This document shows positions 20,964-29,592 of a DNA stretch of 64,000 bases, one piece after another (position 1 is the stretch's first letter; every line of letters starts with the position of its first letter). The translations under genes were made by a program, and so were the position numbers. Below the pieces are notes generated by a model. That model was not told where the DNA came from. It saw nothing but the letters and a program-made list of their open reading frames with translations, and did not search any database. The DNA is from Streptomyces genisteinicus (GTDB taxonomy: Bacteria; Actinomycetota; Actinomycetes; Streptomycetales; Streptomycetaceae): NCBI RefSeq assembly GCF_014489615.1, contig NZ_CP060825.1:7238001-7302000 (forward strand), written 5' to 3'.

Positions 20964-22327
20964 GTGTGCTCTCCCCTCACGAACGACATGCTTTCCGGAC
21001 GGCTCGCCGCGGCGTGACCGGGTGATCGGGCCGGCGGACCTCCGACCGCGGTGCCCAGCAGCCCGGACACGGCGTCGGCGACGGAGGCGGGCAGCGGGAC
21101 ACGGGCCAGGTGCTCCCGCCCGCGGCGGACGAGACGGTCGATCTCCGCCTCCGTGGCACCCCGGGCGCCGGAGCCCTCCAGCACGTCGCGCACCCGCCGC
21201 ATGTCCTCCTCGCCGAGGCCGGGCTCGCCGACGGCCCGCTGGAGCAGCCGCAGGGAGTCCGTGTCACCGGACCGCTCCAGGCGCGCCCGGGCGACAGCCG
21301 TCAGATAGGTGGGCTTGCCGCCGCGGATGTCCTCACCGGACGGCTTGCCGGTGACGGCGGGGTCGCCGAATACCCCCAGCAGGTCGTCGCGGAGCTGGAA
21401 CGCCACCCCGGCGCAGCGCCCGGCGGCGCCGAGCGCGGCCGCGTCGCGGCCGTCCATCCCGGCGAGCGCCGCGCCCAGCGCCAGCGGCCGCTCCACCGTG
21501 TACAGAGCCGTCTTCAGCAGGGCGATGCGCAGGGCCTGTTCGGGCGAGGCCGCGCCCTGCTGGGCGCGCATGTCCAGGTACTGGCCGGCGACCATCTCCT
21601 GGCGCATCCGGCGCCACTGGACGAGCAGGGACGACTGCGCCGCGCACTGTGCCCCGGTGTCGGCGGCCAGGTCGTCGGCCCAGGCCAGCGCAAGGTCACC
21701 GGCGAGGATCGCGGCGGCCCGGCCGTAGCCCCCGTGGTCGCCGCCCGTACCGGACGCGGCGCGCAGGTCCGCGAAGTCCACGTGCAGCGTCGGGGCGCCG
21801 CGGCGCAGCGGCGAGCCGTCCATGACGTCGTCGTGGATCAGCGCGCACGCCTGGATGAGCTCCAGCGCGGAACCCAGGCGCAGCGCGGCCCGTGCTTCCG
21901 CAGTCCCGGGGGAGCCGCCGCCCGCCCGCCATCCCCACCAGGCGAAGCGGGCGCGCAGCCGCTTGCCGCCGCGCAGCACCAGGGACCGCACCCGCGCCGC
22001 CACCTCGTGCGCGAACACCGGGTCGACACCGGCCGCCTCGGTCACCCGCTCGTCCAGGTAGGCCCGCAGCACCTGCTCCACGGCCCGCGACGTGTCGGTG
22101 TCGGGGTCAGGCGCGGGCGCGGCGGCGGGCGGCGCGAACGCGTCGCCGCCGGAGCCGGACTCCCGCCCGCAGGGGCCCGGGGGCCCGTCCAGCCCGGCGG
22201 GCTCCGTGCGGGTCCCGCCGCCGGCGAGCACGTCCGGCGGCGCGCCGCCCGTCACGCCGTCCCGGCCCGGACGCTGCGGGGGCCGACCTGTCGGGACCGG
22301 AGTGCGCGCCGCGTGGCCGCAGGGCAT
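20960..22327 (-). CDS. crtE: Geranylgeranyl diphosphate synthase
   Basis: A 455-residue isoprenyl diphosphate synthase supplying C20 precursor. The first Asp-rich motif is HDDVMDGSPLRRG, the second is FQLRDDLLGVFGDP, followed by KPSGEDIRGGKPTYL. Residues 1-75 are Pro/Gly-rich and not part of the catalytic fold, so the true start may lie downstream of ATG 22327; I see no better ribosome-binding site. It is the first gene of the minus-strand carotenoid operon. The promoter should lie in the long gap to 23073. Confidence 0.93.
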   Translation of the reverse strand: MPCGHAARTPVPTGRPPQRPGRDGVTGGAPPDVLAGGGTRTEPAGLDGPPGPCGRESGSGGDAFAPPAAAPAPDPDTDTSRAVEQVLRAYLDERVTEAAGVDPVFAHEVAARVRSLVLRGGKRLRARFAWWGWRAGGGSPGTAEARAALRLGSALELIQACALIHDDVMDGSPLRRGAPTLHVDFADLRAASGTGGDHGGYGRAAAILAGDLALAWADDLAADTGAQCAAQSSLLVQWRRMRQEMVAGQYLDMRAQQGAASPEQALRIALLKTALYTVERPLALGAALAGMDGRDAAALGAAGRCAGVAFQLRDDLLGVFGDPAVTGKPSGEDIRGGKPTYLTAVARARLERSGDTDSLRLLQRAVGEPGLGEEDMRRVRDVLEGSGARGATEAEIDRLVRRGREHLARVPLPASVADAVSGLLGTAVGGPPARSPGHAAASRPESMSFVRGEHT

Positions 22328-23073
22328 GGGGACACCTCTCGTCGGGGACGTCGTACGGGCGAGGGCCCGGGGCCCTGGCTTCGGGCCGCAGGCGGGAGCC
22401 CGCCGTACGACCGTGTGTGCCGAGTCTCCTTCCGGAGACGGGGTGCCCGGCGCGCGACACGGCCCGGCGCCTCACCCGTTTCGTCCACTCGCATGCGTTT
22501 TCCCCTGCCCTGAGACCTCGTGAGCGGCTGCCGCTCGCCGGGGGATTCGTCTCAGGAGCCCGGTGCGGATGCAGCGGCGGCCGCCCGCCCGTACGCCGCC
22601 GGGACGCCGGCCCGCCGGTGATCCGGTCCGCGACCGCCGCCGGACGGTCTGCCGGTGGGGAGGTGCGGCTGGTGCGGCCGGCGGGGCGTCGGGCGGGCGG
22701 GGCTTTCGAGGCCGTCCCGGGGCCGAATGAGCCGCGTGCCGCGTGCCGCTCCCGTCCCGTACGCGGAGCCTGTGTCACGGCCGGGCCGTGGCTCGCGGCG
22801 TTCGGAGGATTCGCCACCCGCCGGGCGCGAAGTAAGGTTACCCTTACCTCGCTTCGGCCGTTCCGTGCCGGAGGCCGCGCCACGGGTGCACCCGGGACCC
22901 GCGGCGCCGGAGAGAGGCGGCGGGGGAGCGGGGTGGGGCGTCCCGGTGCCAGCGGCGCCGACGGTGTGCGCGCCAACCGCCGTGCGCCGAACGGGAGACA
23001 CGGCGCGCGGCCCCACCGGGCCCGCGCGCCGCACGGCCGGCCGACTCGCGAACCGAGAGGGAGACGAGACCAG
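22328..23073. other. Divergent intergenic region between crtE and argB
   Basis: About 745 bp without a supported gene. It separates crtE (minus) from the argB-like gene (plus) and holds an iron box at 22830. No sigma-factor or regulator gene for the carotenoid operon is present here. Confidence 0.55.
22830..22849 (+). promoter_or_regulatory. Putative iron box upstream of the argB-like gene
   Basis: Imperfect palindrome containing GTAAGG-n4-CCTTAC (16 of 20 positions symmetric), resembling DmdR1 sites. It lies 224 bp upstream of the argB-like start, farther than the other boxes, but no other gene starts between them on the plus strand. Confidence 0.6.
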
Positions 23074-24069
23074 ATGACGTTCACCGCTGCCGGAGCCGCA
23101 GCCGGAGCCGGAGCCGGAGCCGCTGCCGTCACCGGAGCCGCCGGCTCCGCCGGTGGCCGCCTGCCGGCCGCCCGCACGGCCGTCGAGGCGCCGCCGTGGC
23201 TGGAGCGGTTCCGCGGATCGACCGTGGTGGTGAAGTTCGGCGGCCACGCCATGGTGGACGAGGAGTTGAAGCGCGCCTTCGCCCGGGACGTCGTCGCGCT
23301 GCGGTGCGCCGGTCTGCGCGTCGTCGTCGTCCACGGCGGCGGCCCCCAGATCAGCGCCCTGCTCGCGCGTCTGGACCTGGAGGTGCGGTTCACGGCCGGT
23401 CTGCGGGTGACCACGCCCGAGGTGATGGAGGTCGTGCGGATGGTGCTCGCGGGCCAGGTCCAGCGCGACATCGTCCACCTGGTCAACGCCCACGGCCCGT
23501 ACGCGGTCGGCATGACCGGCGAGGACGCGCACACGCTGACGGCGGTCCGGCGGCCGGCCTGGGTCGACGGGCGGCCGGTCGACATCGGACTCGTCGGCGA
23601 GGTGGTCCGGGTCGACCCCGAGACTCTGCTGGCGCTGCTGGACCGGGGCCGCATCCCGGTGGTGTCCCCGATCGCCCGAGGGGCGGACGGCCGCGTCTAC
23701 AACATCAACGCCGACCTCGCCGCGTCCGCACTCGCCGTCGCCCTCGGCGCCGAGAGGCTGGTGATGCTCACCGACGTCGCCGGACTCATGCCCGGCTGGC
23801 CCGGCGACACGACGGTGGCCGGGCGTCTGACGGTCCCGCAACTGGAGTCCCTGCTGCCCTCCCTGACGGGCGGGATGGTCCCCAAGATGGAAGGGTGCAT
23901 GGCCGCCGTGCGGGGCGGAGTGCGCGTGGCGCACGTGCTCGACGGCAGGGTGCCGCACGCGCTGCTCCAGGAGGTCTTCGCCGGCGGCGGTGCGGGCACC
24001 ACGGTCGTACCCGAACCGGCGGCCGACGAGCCCGCGTTCGCCCCGGCCGGGGACGGGGCGCTCGGCTGA
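23074..24069 (+). CDS. argB: Acetylglutamate kinase paralogue
   Basis: A 331-residue amino-acid kinase phosphorylating N-acetylglutamate on the way to ornithine and arginine. Motifs are VVVKFGGHAMVD (phosphate loop), VVVVHGGGPQI, GLRVTTPEVMEVVRMVLAG, NINADLAASALAVALGAERLVMLTDVAGL and GGMVPKMEG. Residues 1-45 are an Ala/Gly-rich extension encoded by a simple gccgga-type repeat. It stands alone rather than in an argCJBDR operon and has an iron box upstream, so it is likely a second, iron-regulated copy. It converges with a GNAT gene that also has an iron box. Confidence 0.92.
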   Translation: MTFTAAGAAAGAGAGAAAVTGAAGSAGGRLPAARTAVEAPPWLERFRGSTVVVKFGGHAMVDEELKRAFARDVVALRCAGLRVVVVHGGGPQISALLARLDLEVRFTAGLRVTTPEVMEVVRMVLAGQVQRDIVHLVNAHGPYAVGMTGEDAHTLTAVRRPAWVDGRPVDIGLVGEVVRVDPETLLALLDRGRIPVVSPIARGADGRVYNINADLAASALAVALGAERLVMLTDVAGLMPGWPGDTTVAGRLTVPQLESLLPSLTGGMVPKMEGCMAAVRGGVRVAHVLDGRVPHALLQEVFAGGGAGTTVVPEPAADEPAFAPAGDGALG

Positions 24070-24156
24070 GCACCCGCCCGCCCGGCCCCTCGCCTGTCCG
24101 TCCGTCCGCCCGGCCGTCCCGCACGTCGCCGTGCGGTCCGCGGTCCGGACGCGCCG

Positions 24157-24669
24157 TCAGGTAAGGCCGGTGACGCGGCGCGACAGGATGCGCGAACCCC
24201 TGCGGGGATCGAGTGCGTCGAGCCACGCGGCGGGCGCACCCGCCCCGTCGCCGCACACGAATCCGTGGCGGAGGAAGAGTGCCCCGCTGCCCGTGGTGGC
24301 CGCGAACACCGCCGTCACGGGTTCGGACGCGGCGCGTCGCAGCAGTCCGCGCAGCAGCGCGGAGCCGATGCCGCGCCCCTGACTGCCGGGGGCCACGCAG
24401 ACGTTGTAGACCACCGCCGCCGGCGGGGCGCCGCCCGTGGCCGGGTAGCCGCGCAGCGCGGCACAGCCCGCGAGTCCGCCCTCCCCGTCCGCGACGACGA
24501 GGAAGTCGTGCGCGGCGCGGACGTACGACGCGACGGAGCGCTCCCGCAGCGCGCCGGCGACCGCGAAGCCGTGGGACAGGCGGTGCAGGGCCCGGCCGTC
24601 CCGCGCGGTCGCCGGACGGACCACCGGCACCCGTAGCGGTGGGCTCTGTGGGGGCGCGGCCGTGGTCAA
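24157..24669 (-). CDS. GNAT acetyltransferase, N-acetylglutamate-synthase-like
   Basis: About 170 residues from the TTG at 24669; an ATG at 24741 gives a 24-residue longer form but lies only 10 bp from the iron box. The acetyl-CoA site is VCVAPGSQGRGIGSALLRGLL (R/Q-x-x-G-x-G/A). FLRHGFV and the C-terminal LDPRRGSRIL resemble short actinobacterial N-acetylglutamate synthases. Convergent with the argB-like gene, it would supply the first and second steps of ornithine synthesis. The function is inferred from this pairing; other GNAT substrates are possible. Confidence 0.72.
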   Translation of the reverse strand: MTTAAPPQSPPLRVPVVRPATARDGRALHRLSHGFAVAGALRERSVASYVRAAHDFLVVADGEGGLAGCAALRGYPATGGAPPAAVVYNVCVAPGSQGRGIGSALLRGLLRRAASEPVTAVFAATTGSGALFLRHGFVCGDGAGAPAAWLDALDPRRGSRILSRRVTGLT

Positions 24670-24750
24670 GGGCTTCTCGCTCTCGGGGTGTCGGGACCGT
24701 CCGCGCCCTGGGGCGCGGACTCCGGGTCGTCTCGGACCCACCCTAGAGAG

Positions 24751-24769
24751 TGAGGTTAGGCTTACCTAA
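24751..24769 (-). promoter_or_regulatory. Iron box upstream of the GNAT gene
   Basis: TGAGGTTAGGCTTACCTAA matches the iron-box consensus at 17 of 19 positions. The gene on the other side (beta-propeller) ends at 24803 and points toward it, so the box can only serve the GNAT gene. Confidence 0.82.
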
Positions 24770-24802
24770 TCGCCGCGTGTCGCCGGGGCGCGCGGAGGCC
24801 GG

Positions 24803-26002
24803 TCAGCGGCCGACGGGGTCGCCCTCGGCGCCGTCGTCCCTGGTGCGCATCGCGAGGTGGCCGCCGTGGTGGAGCGGTGCCGTGAGGCGGAGGCGGTTCA
24901 CCTCGGCGCCCGTCCGCGCGTCCACGACGTGCACCTCGCCGTGGCCGCCGCGGGAGACCGCGACCAGGTCGGACCCGGGCGAGGCGGCCAGTGCGCGGCG
25001 CTCCACGCCGTCCCAGGGGGTGCCGCCGCGGCGCGGGGCTCCGTCCATGGCGGGCAGGGGGACGCGCCGGAGGCCGTCACCGGCGTCCAGCAGGATCAGC
25101 TCGTCCCCGTCGGGGTGGACGCGGGTGAAGGCGGTGCCGCTCTTGGTCAGGGCCAGCCGGAACACCAGCCCGGGGCCCAGTGCGGTGCGGTGCGTGCGGC
25201 CTGTCCGGAGGTCGTGGTGCCACGCCTCGTTGGACCACTCCGGCCACCGCGCCGGCTCCGGCGGCCCGCCGCGCAGCGTGCTGCACAGCGCCTGCCGGCG
25301 GGTGTCGAGGCGCAGGTACCACCCCCTGGCGGGCGACTCCCAGGGGATCACCCCCTCGGCCGCGAGCCCGTCGCCCTCTCTGCGGGCACGGTGCACCCCT
25401 TCGCCCGTGGCCGCGAAGACCTGCCGTGCGGAGGGGAGTTGGGCGTCCCCGTGTCCGTCGCCGGGGAGCGGGAGCAGGGCGTGCGGTGCGACGAGCGGAC
25501 AGCCGGGGGGTGCTGCCAGGAGTTCGGCGAAGCGGTGCACGGCCAGTCCTCCGGGCTCGCGGTGGCGCAGCACGACCAGGGGATCGCCGCCTCCCAGCAC
25601 CGTCACGCCCGGCTCGCCGACCCGGGTCCGCACGCGTGACACCTCCCCGGTGCCCAGGTCGACGACGGTGACCAGGTCCGACCACGGTTCGGCGTTCTCG
25701 CCCAGCCCGGTCGTCACGGCCACCAGCCGGCCCGACGGGTCCGAGGCGAGGTGCTCGGCCGGCACGGCGACCGGGGTCGCGCTTTCCACGAGCCGGTCGC
25801 CGTGGGGGGCGAGGACCAGCAGTTCCCCGCGCCGGTCGTCGACGCACGCCACCCGCCCGCCGGGCAGGGCCAGGAAGCCCGCGTGTTCGGACAGGTGGCG
25901 GCCCGTCAGGCGATGTGCCACCGCGCCGTCCGGCAGGTGGACGACGTCCACGGACCCGCTCACGTGGTCGGAGACGAACAGGACGGGGTCTGCGGTGGGC
26001 AT
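24803..26002 (-). CDS. Beta-propeller (YncE/AztD-like) protein divergent from metal importer
   Basis: A 399-residue protein built of repeated four-stranded blades (for example VLFVSDHVSGSVDVVHLPDG, LLVLAPHGDRLVE, LVTVVDLGTGEVSRV, ELILLDAGDGLRRV, EVHVVDARTGAEVNRL). No signal peptide is seen from ATG 26002, which has GGAGGA upstream. A longer form from 26044 would run through the Zur-like box and is rejected. A propeller zinc chaperone (AztD) is known in another zinc importer locus; similarity here is by fold and context only. Histidines cluster at HLSEHAGF, PHGD, NEAWHHD and LHHGGH, which could bind metal. Confidence 0.75.
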   Translation of the reverse strand: MPTADPVLFVSDHVSGSVDVVHLPDGAVAHRLTGRHLSEHAGFLALPGGRVACVDDRRGELLVLAPHGDRLVESATPVAVPAEHLASDPSGRLVAVTTGLGENAEPWSDLVTVVDLGTGEVSRVRTRVGEPGVTVLGGGDPLVVLRHREPGGLAVHRFAELLAAPPGCPLVAPHALLPLPGDGHGDAQLPSARQVFAATGEGVHRARREGDGLAAEGVIPWESPARGWYLRLDTRRQALCSTLRGGPPEPARWPEWSNEAWHHDLRTGRTHRTALGPGLVFRLALTKSGTAFTRVHPDGDELILLDAGDGLRRVPLPAMDGAPRRGGTPWDGVERRALAASPGSDLVAVSRGGHGEVHVVDARTGAEVNRLRLTAPLHHGGHLAMRTRDDGAEGDPVGR

Positions 26003-26028
26003 CAGGTCCTCCGATCGGGTGAGTCGTA

Positions 26029-26049
26029 TGAAAATGATTATCATGTATC
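26029..26049. promoter_or_regulatory. Zur/Fur-like palindrome between the beta-propeller gene and the metal importer
   Basis: Contains the perfect palindrome ATGATTATCAT (26034-26044) preceded by TGAAA, matching the AATGAT/TCATT-type Zur box of Streptomyces rather than the GGTTAGGCT iron box. It lies 26 bp before the propeller start and 54 bp before the lipoprotein start, so one site can control both divergent units. Confidence 0.75.
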
Positions 26050-26102
26050 TTCAGTGCGTTCATGGTCCCTGGAAGAACCCCTGGAAAGAAGCGAGGGCCT
26101 CC

Positions 26103-27080
26103 ATGCTGCGCTCACCGTCGAGATTCACCCGTGCCTGGACCACCGCGGCGGTGGCCGGTTCCGTCCTCGTCGGATGCGGGACGGCGTCCGACGAACCCAC
26201 CCGGCCCGAGGCCAAGCCCGCAGCGAGAACAGAGGTGACCGTCGACCCGATCGAGGCGACCACACGGCTGACCGACGCGAACGGTGTCACCCTCGCGTTC
26301 GACAAGGCGCCCGAGCGGATCGTCTGCCTCTACGCGCTGTGCGACGACATCCTGACCGAGCTGGGCATCGTCCCCGTGGCCACCAACAGCGCCCTGCTCG
26401 CGCACCCCCGGTTCCTGGGGGAGGCCGGGGCCGAGGAGGTCGACGTCGTCCCCGGCGGGTTCATCGCCCCCGAGACCGAGGCGATCCTCTCCCACAAGCC
26501 CGACCTGGTGATCGGCGAGCAGAGCACGCACGGCAAGCTCGCCCCCGCGCTGGAGGGCGCCACCACGTTCTGGCCCGCGCAGGCCGGGACGTGGGAGGAC
26601 AGCGTCCGCTACCTGCGCGACCTGGCCGCCCTCACCGGACGCACCGCCGAGGGCGAGAAGGCCGAGAAGACCTTCCGGAGCAAGCTCGCCGCGGCCGAGA
26701 AGAGCCCGAGCGGGAAGACCGCTCTCATCGTCTACGGCAGTGACGAGAACTTCGGCGTCGCCACCCCGGAGACCGACCCCGTCGCCAGCCTCTTCCCCAG
26801 GATCGCCGACTACCCCTGGAAGTCCCGCGGCGTGGAGGGCAGTTACAGCCTCGAAGAGATCCTGGCGAAGGACGTGGACGTCCTCTTCGTCGAGACCATC
26901 AGCTTCGGCGACGCCGATGGCAAGCTCTCCGTGAAGATGGCGGAGAACCCCCTCTGGAGCAAGATCCCGGCGGTGCGGAACGGCGACGTCCACGAGGTGA
27001 ACCCCGAGGTCTGGGCCAAGGGGCGCGGCACCCGCTCGCTCGGCATCGTCCTCGACGAGGCCACGGCCGCACTGCGGTGA
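26103..27080 (+). CDS. Metal/metallophore-binding lipoprotein (class III, BtuF/FecB-like)
   Basis: A 325-residue lipoprotein. The signal sequence from ATG 26103 ends in the lipobox VLVGC, so the mature protein should be membrane-tethered outside. The fold shows APERIVCLYALCDDILTELGI, PDLVIGEQSTHG and WSKIPAVRNGDVHEVNPEVW, typical of binding proteins for siderophores and B12. It is distinct from the siderophore binding protein at 6841. The Zur-like box upstream and the adjacent RiPP operon suggest that it binds a zinc complex. The GTG of the permease overlaps its stop. Confidence 0.9.
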   Translation: MLRSPSRFTRAWTTAAVAGSVLVGCGTASDEPTRPEAKPAARTEVTVDPIEATTRLTDANGVTLAFDKAPERIVCLYALCDDILTELGIVPVATNSALLAHPRFLGEAGAEEVDVVPGGFIAPETEAILSHKPDLVIGEQSTHGKLAPALEGATTFWPAQAGTWEDSVRYLRDLAALTGRTAEGEKAEKTFRSKLAAAEKSPSGKTALIVYGSDENFGVATPETDPVASLFPRIADYPWKSRGVEGSYSLEEILAKDVDVLFVETISFGDADGKLSVKMAENPLWSKIPAVRNGDVHEVNPEVWAKGRGTRSLGIVLDEATAALR

Positions 27081-28339
27081 AGTCCGCCACCGCACGTCCG
27101 GAAGGCACGGCCGCCGACGGCGGGACACCGGGGTCCGGGAGGGCCCCGGCGCGGTCCGTGCCCTGGCAGCCGCTGCTGGCAGCACTGCTGCTGACGGCCG
27201 CTGCACTGTGCGCGCTGAGCCTGGGAACCCCCTTCGTCGCACCGCACCGGATCGCCGGCGCGGCGCTCGAGGGGGACACCACACTCGCCGGAATCGTCCT
27301 CACCGAACTCCGCGTCCCCCGGCTGCTGCTGGCGCTCGTCGCCGGCGCCTGCCTGGGCGCGGCCGGCCTGGTGCTCCAGGAGGCCCTGCGCAACCCGCTG
27401 GCGGTGCCCGAGATGCTGGGCGTGTCCTCCGGGGCCGCGCTGGGTGTGGCCGCACCGCTGGTGCTGGCGGTCTCCCTGCCCGCAGCCGTCCAGCCCCTGA
27501 CCGCGATCGGCGGGGCCGTGCTCGGCGGCGGCCTGACGCTGCTCGCCGCCGGGCTCGGCCGCAGCCCGTCGGCCGTGCTGCTCACCGGCGCCGCGGTGGC
27601 CGCCGCCCTGCAGGCGGCGCTGCTCGTGATGATGGTGACGGCCGACCAGCTCGACCTCCAGCTCATCTACCGCTACCTGCTCGGCTCCCTCTCCGCCCGT
27701 ACCTGGGACGACGTCTCGGGCCTGTGGCCGTGGCTGCTCGTCGCCGTCCCCGCCCTCGTGCTGTGCGCGCCCGTACTGTCGGTGATGCGGCTGGGCGACG
27801 AGGACGCCGAGGCGCTCGGCGTGCGGGCCGGGCGGGCCCGGCTGGCCGCGCTGGCGATCGCCGTCGTGCTGATCGCGCCGGTCACGGCGGTGTGCGGCCC
27901 CGTCGCCTGGGTCGGGTTCCTCGCCCCGCACGTCGCGCGCCGGTTCGCCCCGACCGCCACGGCGGTGCGCTGGCTGCCCTGGTCCGCGGTGTGGGGCGCG
28001 GTCGTGGTCGCCGTGGCCGATGTGCCGGCCCGGCTGGCGCTGGCGCCGGTGGAGACACCCGCAGGCGCCTGGACGGCGCTGCTGGGAGTACCGGCGGGCG
28101 TCGTCCTGCTGCGGTCGTCCCGCCGCGGACGGCCGTCCGGCCGTGGCGCGGCCACCCCGCGCCCGGCGGCGGCCCCGGCCGCCGTCCGCGCCGTGCCGCC
28201 CGGGCCGCGGACCGCGGCGCCGGACGGGAGCGTGCCCGGCCCCGGTGCGTCCGGCGGCATCGGGAAGCAGGCGGCAGGGGGCTTCGGCGACACCCCGTCG
28301 GCCCCGCACCGCGACAGAGGAACGGAGGACGCACGGTGA
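27077..28339 (+). CDS. FecCD-family permease of the putative zinc/metallophore importer
   Basis: A 420-residue polytopic membrane protein. After a 30-residue cytoplasmic start, the FecCD pattern follows: RVPRLLLALVAGACLGAAG, NPLAVPEMLGVSSGAALG, and CGPVAWVGFLAPHVARR before the last segments. Residues ~345-420 form an unusual Arg/Pro/Gly-rich cytoplasmic tail not needed for the fold. The GTG start (GTGA overlap) couples it to the lipoprotein gene. Confidence 0.92.
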   Translation: MKSATARPEGTAADGGTPGSGRAPARSVPWQPLLAALLLTAAALCALSLGTPFVAPHRIAGAALEGDTTLAGIVLTELRVPRLLLALVAGACLGAAGLVLQEALRNPLAVPEMLGVSSGAALGVAAPLVLAVSLPAAVQPLTAIGGAVLGGGLTLLAAGLGRSPSAVLLTGAAVAAALQAALLVMMVTADQLDLQLIYRYLLGSLSARTWDDVSGLWPWLLVAVPALVLCAPVLSVMRLGDEDAEALGVRAGRARLAALAIAVVLIAPVTAVCGPVAWVGFLAPHVARRFAPTATAVRWLPWSAVWGAVVVAVADVPARLALAPVETPAGAWTALLGVPAGVVLLRSSRRGRPSGRGAATPRPAAAPAAVRAVPPGPRTAAPDGSVPGPGASGGIGKQAAGGFGDTPSAPHRDRGTEDAR

Positions 28340-29343
28340 AACGGCGCTTCGCGCTGGCGGCGGCGCTGGTCGCCCTCTGCGCCGCGGTGGAACTGGTGGC
28401 CGGTCGCGGCATGTCCCCGGCGACGGCCTGGGAGGTCCTGAACGGCGGCGGTGACGCGACGGAGCGGCACATCCTCTTCCAACTGCGGCTGCCCAGGACG
28501 CTGGTGGCGCTCGGCGCCGGAGCGTGCCTCGCCGTGGCCGGGCTCGTTTTGCAGTCGGCCCTGCGCAATCCGCTCGCCGGCCCCGAGGTGACGGGCGTGA
28601 CCCCGGGCGCGGTCCTCGGCGCCGTCACCGCCACGGCCCTGGGGCTCGCCGGGTGGGACTCCCCGCTGGCCGTCGTCGTCGCCGCGTGCGCGGGCGGCTG
28701 CGCGGGCGCGGCACTCCTGTGGCTGCTCACCGGCCGCGGCGGCGGCGACCCCGCGCAGACCGCCGTGCACGGTGTGCTGGTCTCGGCGGTCCTCGGCGGG
28801 GTGACCGCCATGGTGCTCCTGGTGAAGCCCGGCGAACTCGGCAGCGTCGTCCAGTGGCTGGTCGGCACCACCGAGGGCCGGGTCTGGCAGCACTGGCACC
28901 TGCTGTGGCCGTGGGCGCTCGTCTGGGGCGCGGCGGCCTGGCTGCTGGCAGGGCCGCTGACCCTGCTGCGCTGCGGCGACGACATGGCCCTCGCCGCCGG
29001 GCTGCGGGCCGGCCGGGCCCGCACGCTCGCCCTGCTGTGCGCGGTGGCGCTGACGGCGGGGGCCGTGGCCTCGGTCGGTGCGCTGGGGTTCGTGGGCCTG
29101 CTCGTCCCCCACCTGGCCGTCGCCCTCTTCGGGGCGGACCTGCGGACCGCGCTTCCCGGCGCCGCGCTGGTGGGTGCGGCCGTGGTCTGCGGCGCGGACG
29201 CGGCGGCCCAACTGTCCTCGCGGCTGCTGGCGGCGGTGCTGGACGCGGGGCGGTTCGCGCTGCCCGTCGGCGCCCTCACCGCCTGCCTCGGCGCCCTGAT
29301 GCTGCTGGTCGTCGTGCGCCGCACGCCGAACCGGGCGTTCTAG
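28336..29343 (+). CDS. FecCD-family permease, second of the pair
   Basis: A 335-residue polytopic membrane protein with RLPRTLVALGAGACLAVAG, NPLAGPEVTGVTPGAVLG and VGALGFVGLLVPHLAVAL, the standard motifs. The GTG start overlaps the preceding stop and GGAGGA lies upstream. The stop codon TAG shares its G with the terminal repeat of the small element at 29343-29544, which now separates this gene from the ATPase gene. Confidence 0.92.
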   Translation: MKRRFALAAALVALCAAVELVAGRGMSPATAWEVLNGGGDATERHILFQLRLPRTLVALGAGACLAVAGLVLQSALRNPLAGPEVTGVTPGAVLGAVTATALGLAGWDSPLAVVVAACAGGCAGAALLWLLTGRGGGDPAQTAVHGVLVSAVLGGVTAMVLLVKPGELGSVVQWLVGTTEGRVWQHWHLLWPWALVWGAAAWLLAGPLTLLRCGDDMALAAGLRAGRARTLALLCAVALTAGAVASVGALGFVGLLVPHLAVALFGADLRTALPGAALVGAAVVCGADAAAQLSSRLLAAVLDAGRFALPVGALTACLGALMLLVVVRRTPNRAF

Positions 29344-29544
29344 GGCGTGTTGCGAAAGTCCCTCCTGGCCCGCGACGCCTGGCACGCACTCCCCCAGCTA
29401 CCGCTGGGAGGTGCCCCCATGCTGCGTTGTCGGAGTCATCCGAGTACGCCCGGTACGAGGATGATCCTCCGCCTTGCGATCGCACGCACCAGACGCCGCA
29501 GGCCCCGCCCTTCGGGCGGACGGAGCCACTTTCGCAACACGCCC
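29343..29544. mobile_element. MITE-like element with 17-bp terminal inverted repeats
   Basis: The 202-bp segment begins with GGGCGTGTTGCGAAAGT and ends with its exact complement ACTTTCGCAACACGCCC. It contains no open reading frame of its own; inside is a palindromic block (cagctaccgctggg...) that I recognise as a common intergenic repeat in Streptomyces. It is inserted between the second permease and the ATPase gene, with its first base forming the last base of the permease stop. No clear target duplication is visible. Confidence 0.8.
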
Positions 29545-29592
29545 CAGCCGGACCGATCCCTTCGCAAGACGACGCCGACGTAAGGACAGACC

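Noticed and set aside
26003..26044. Longer beta-propeller start at 26044
   Set aside because: It would place the coding sequence across the Zur-like operator; ATG 26002 has GGAGGA at ideal spacing.
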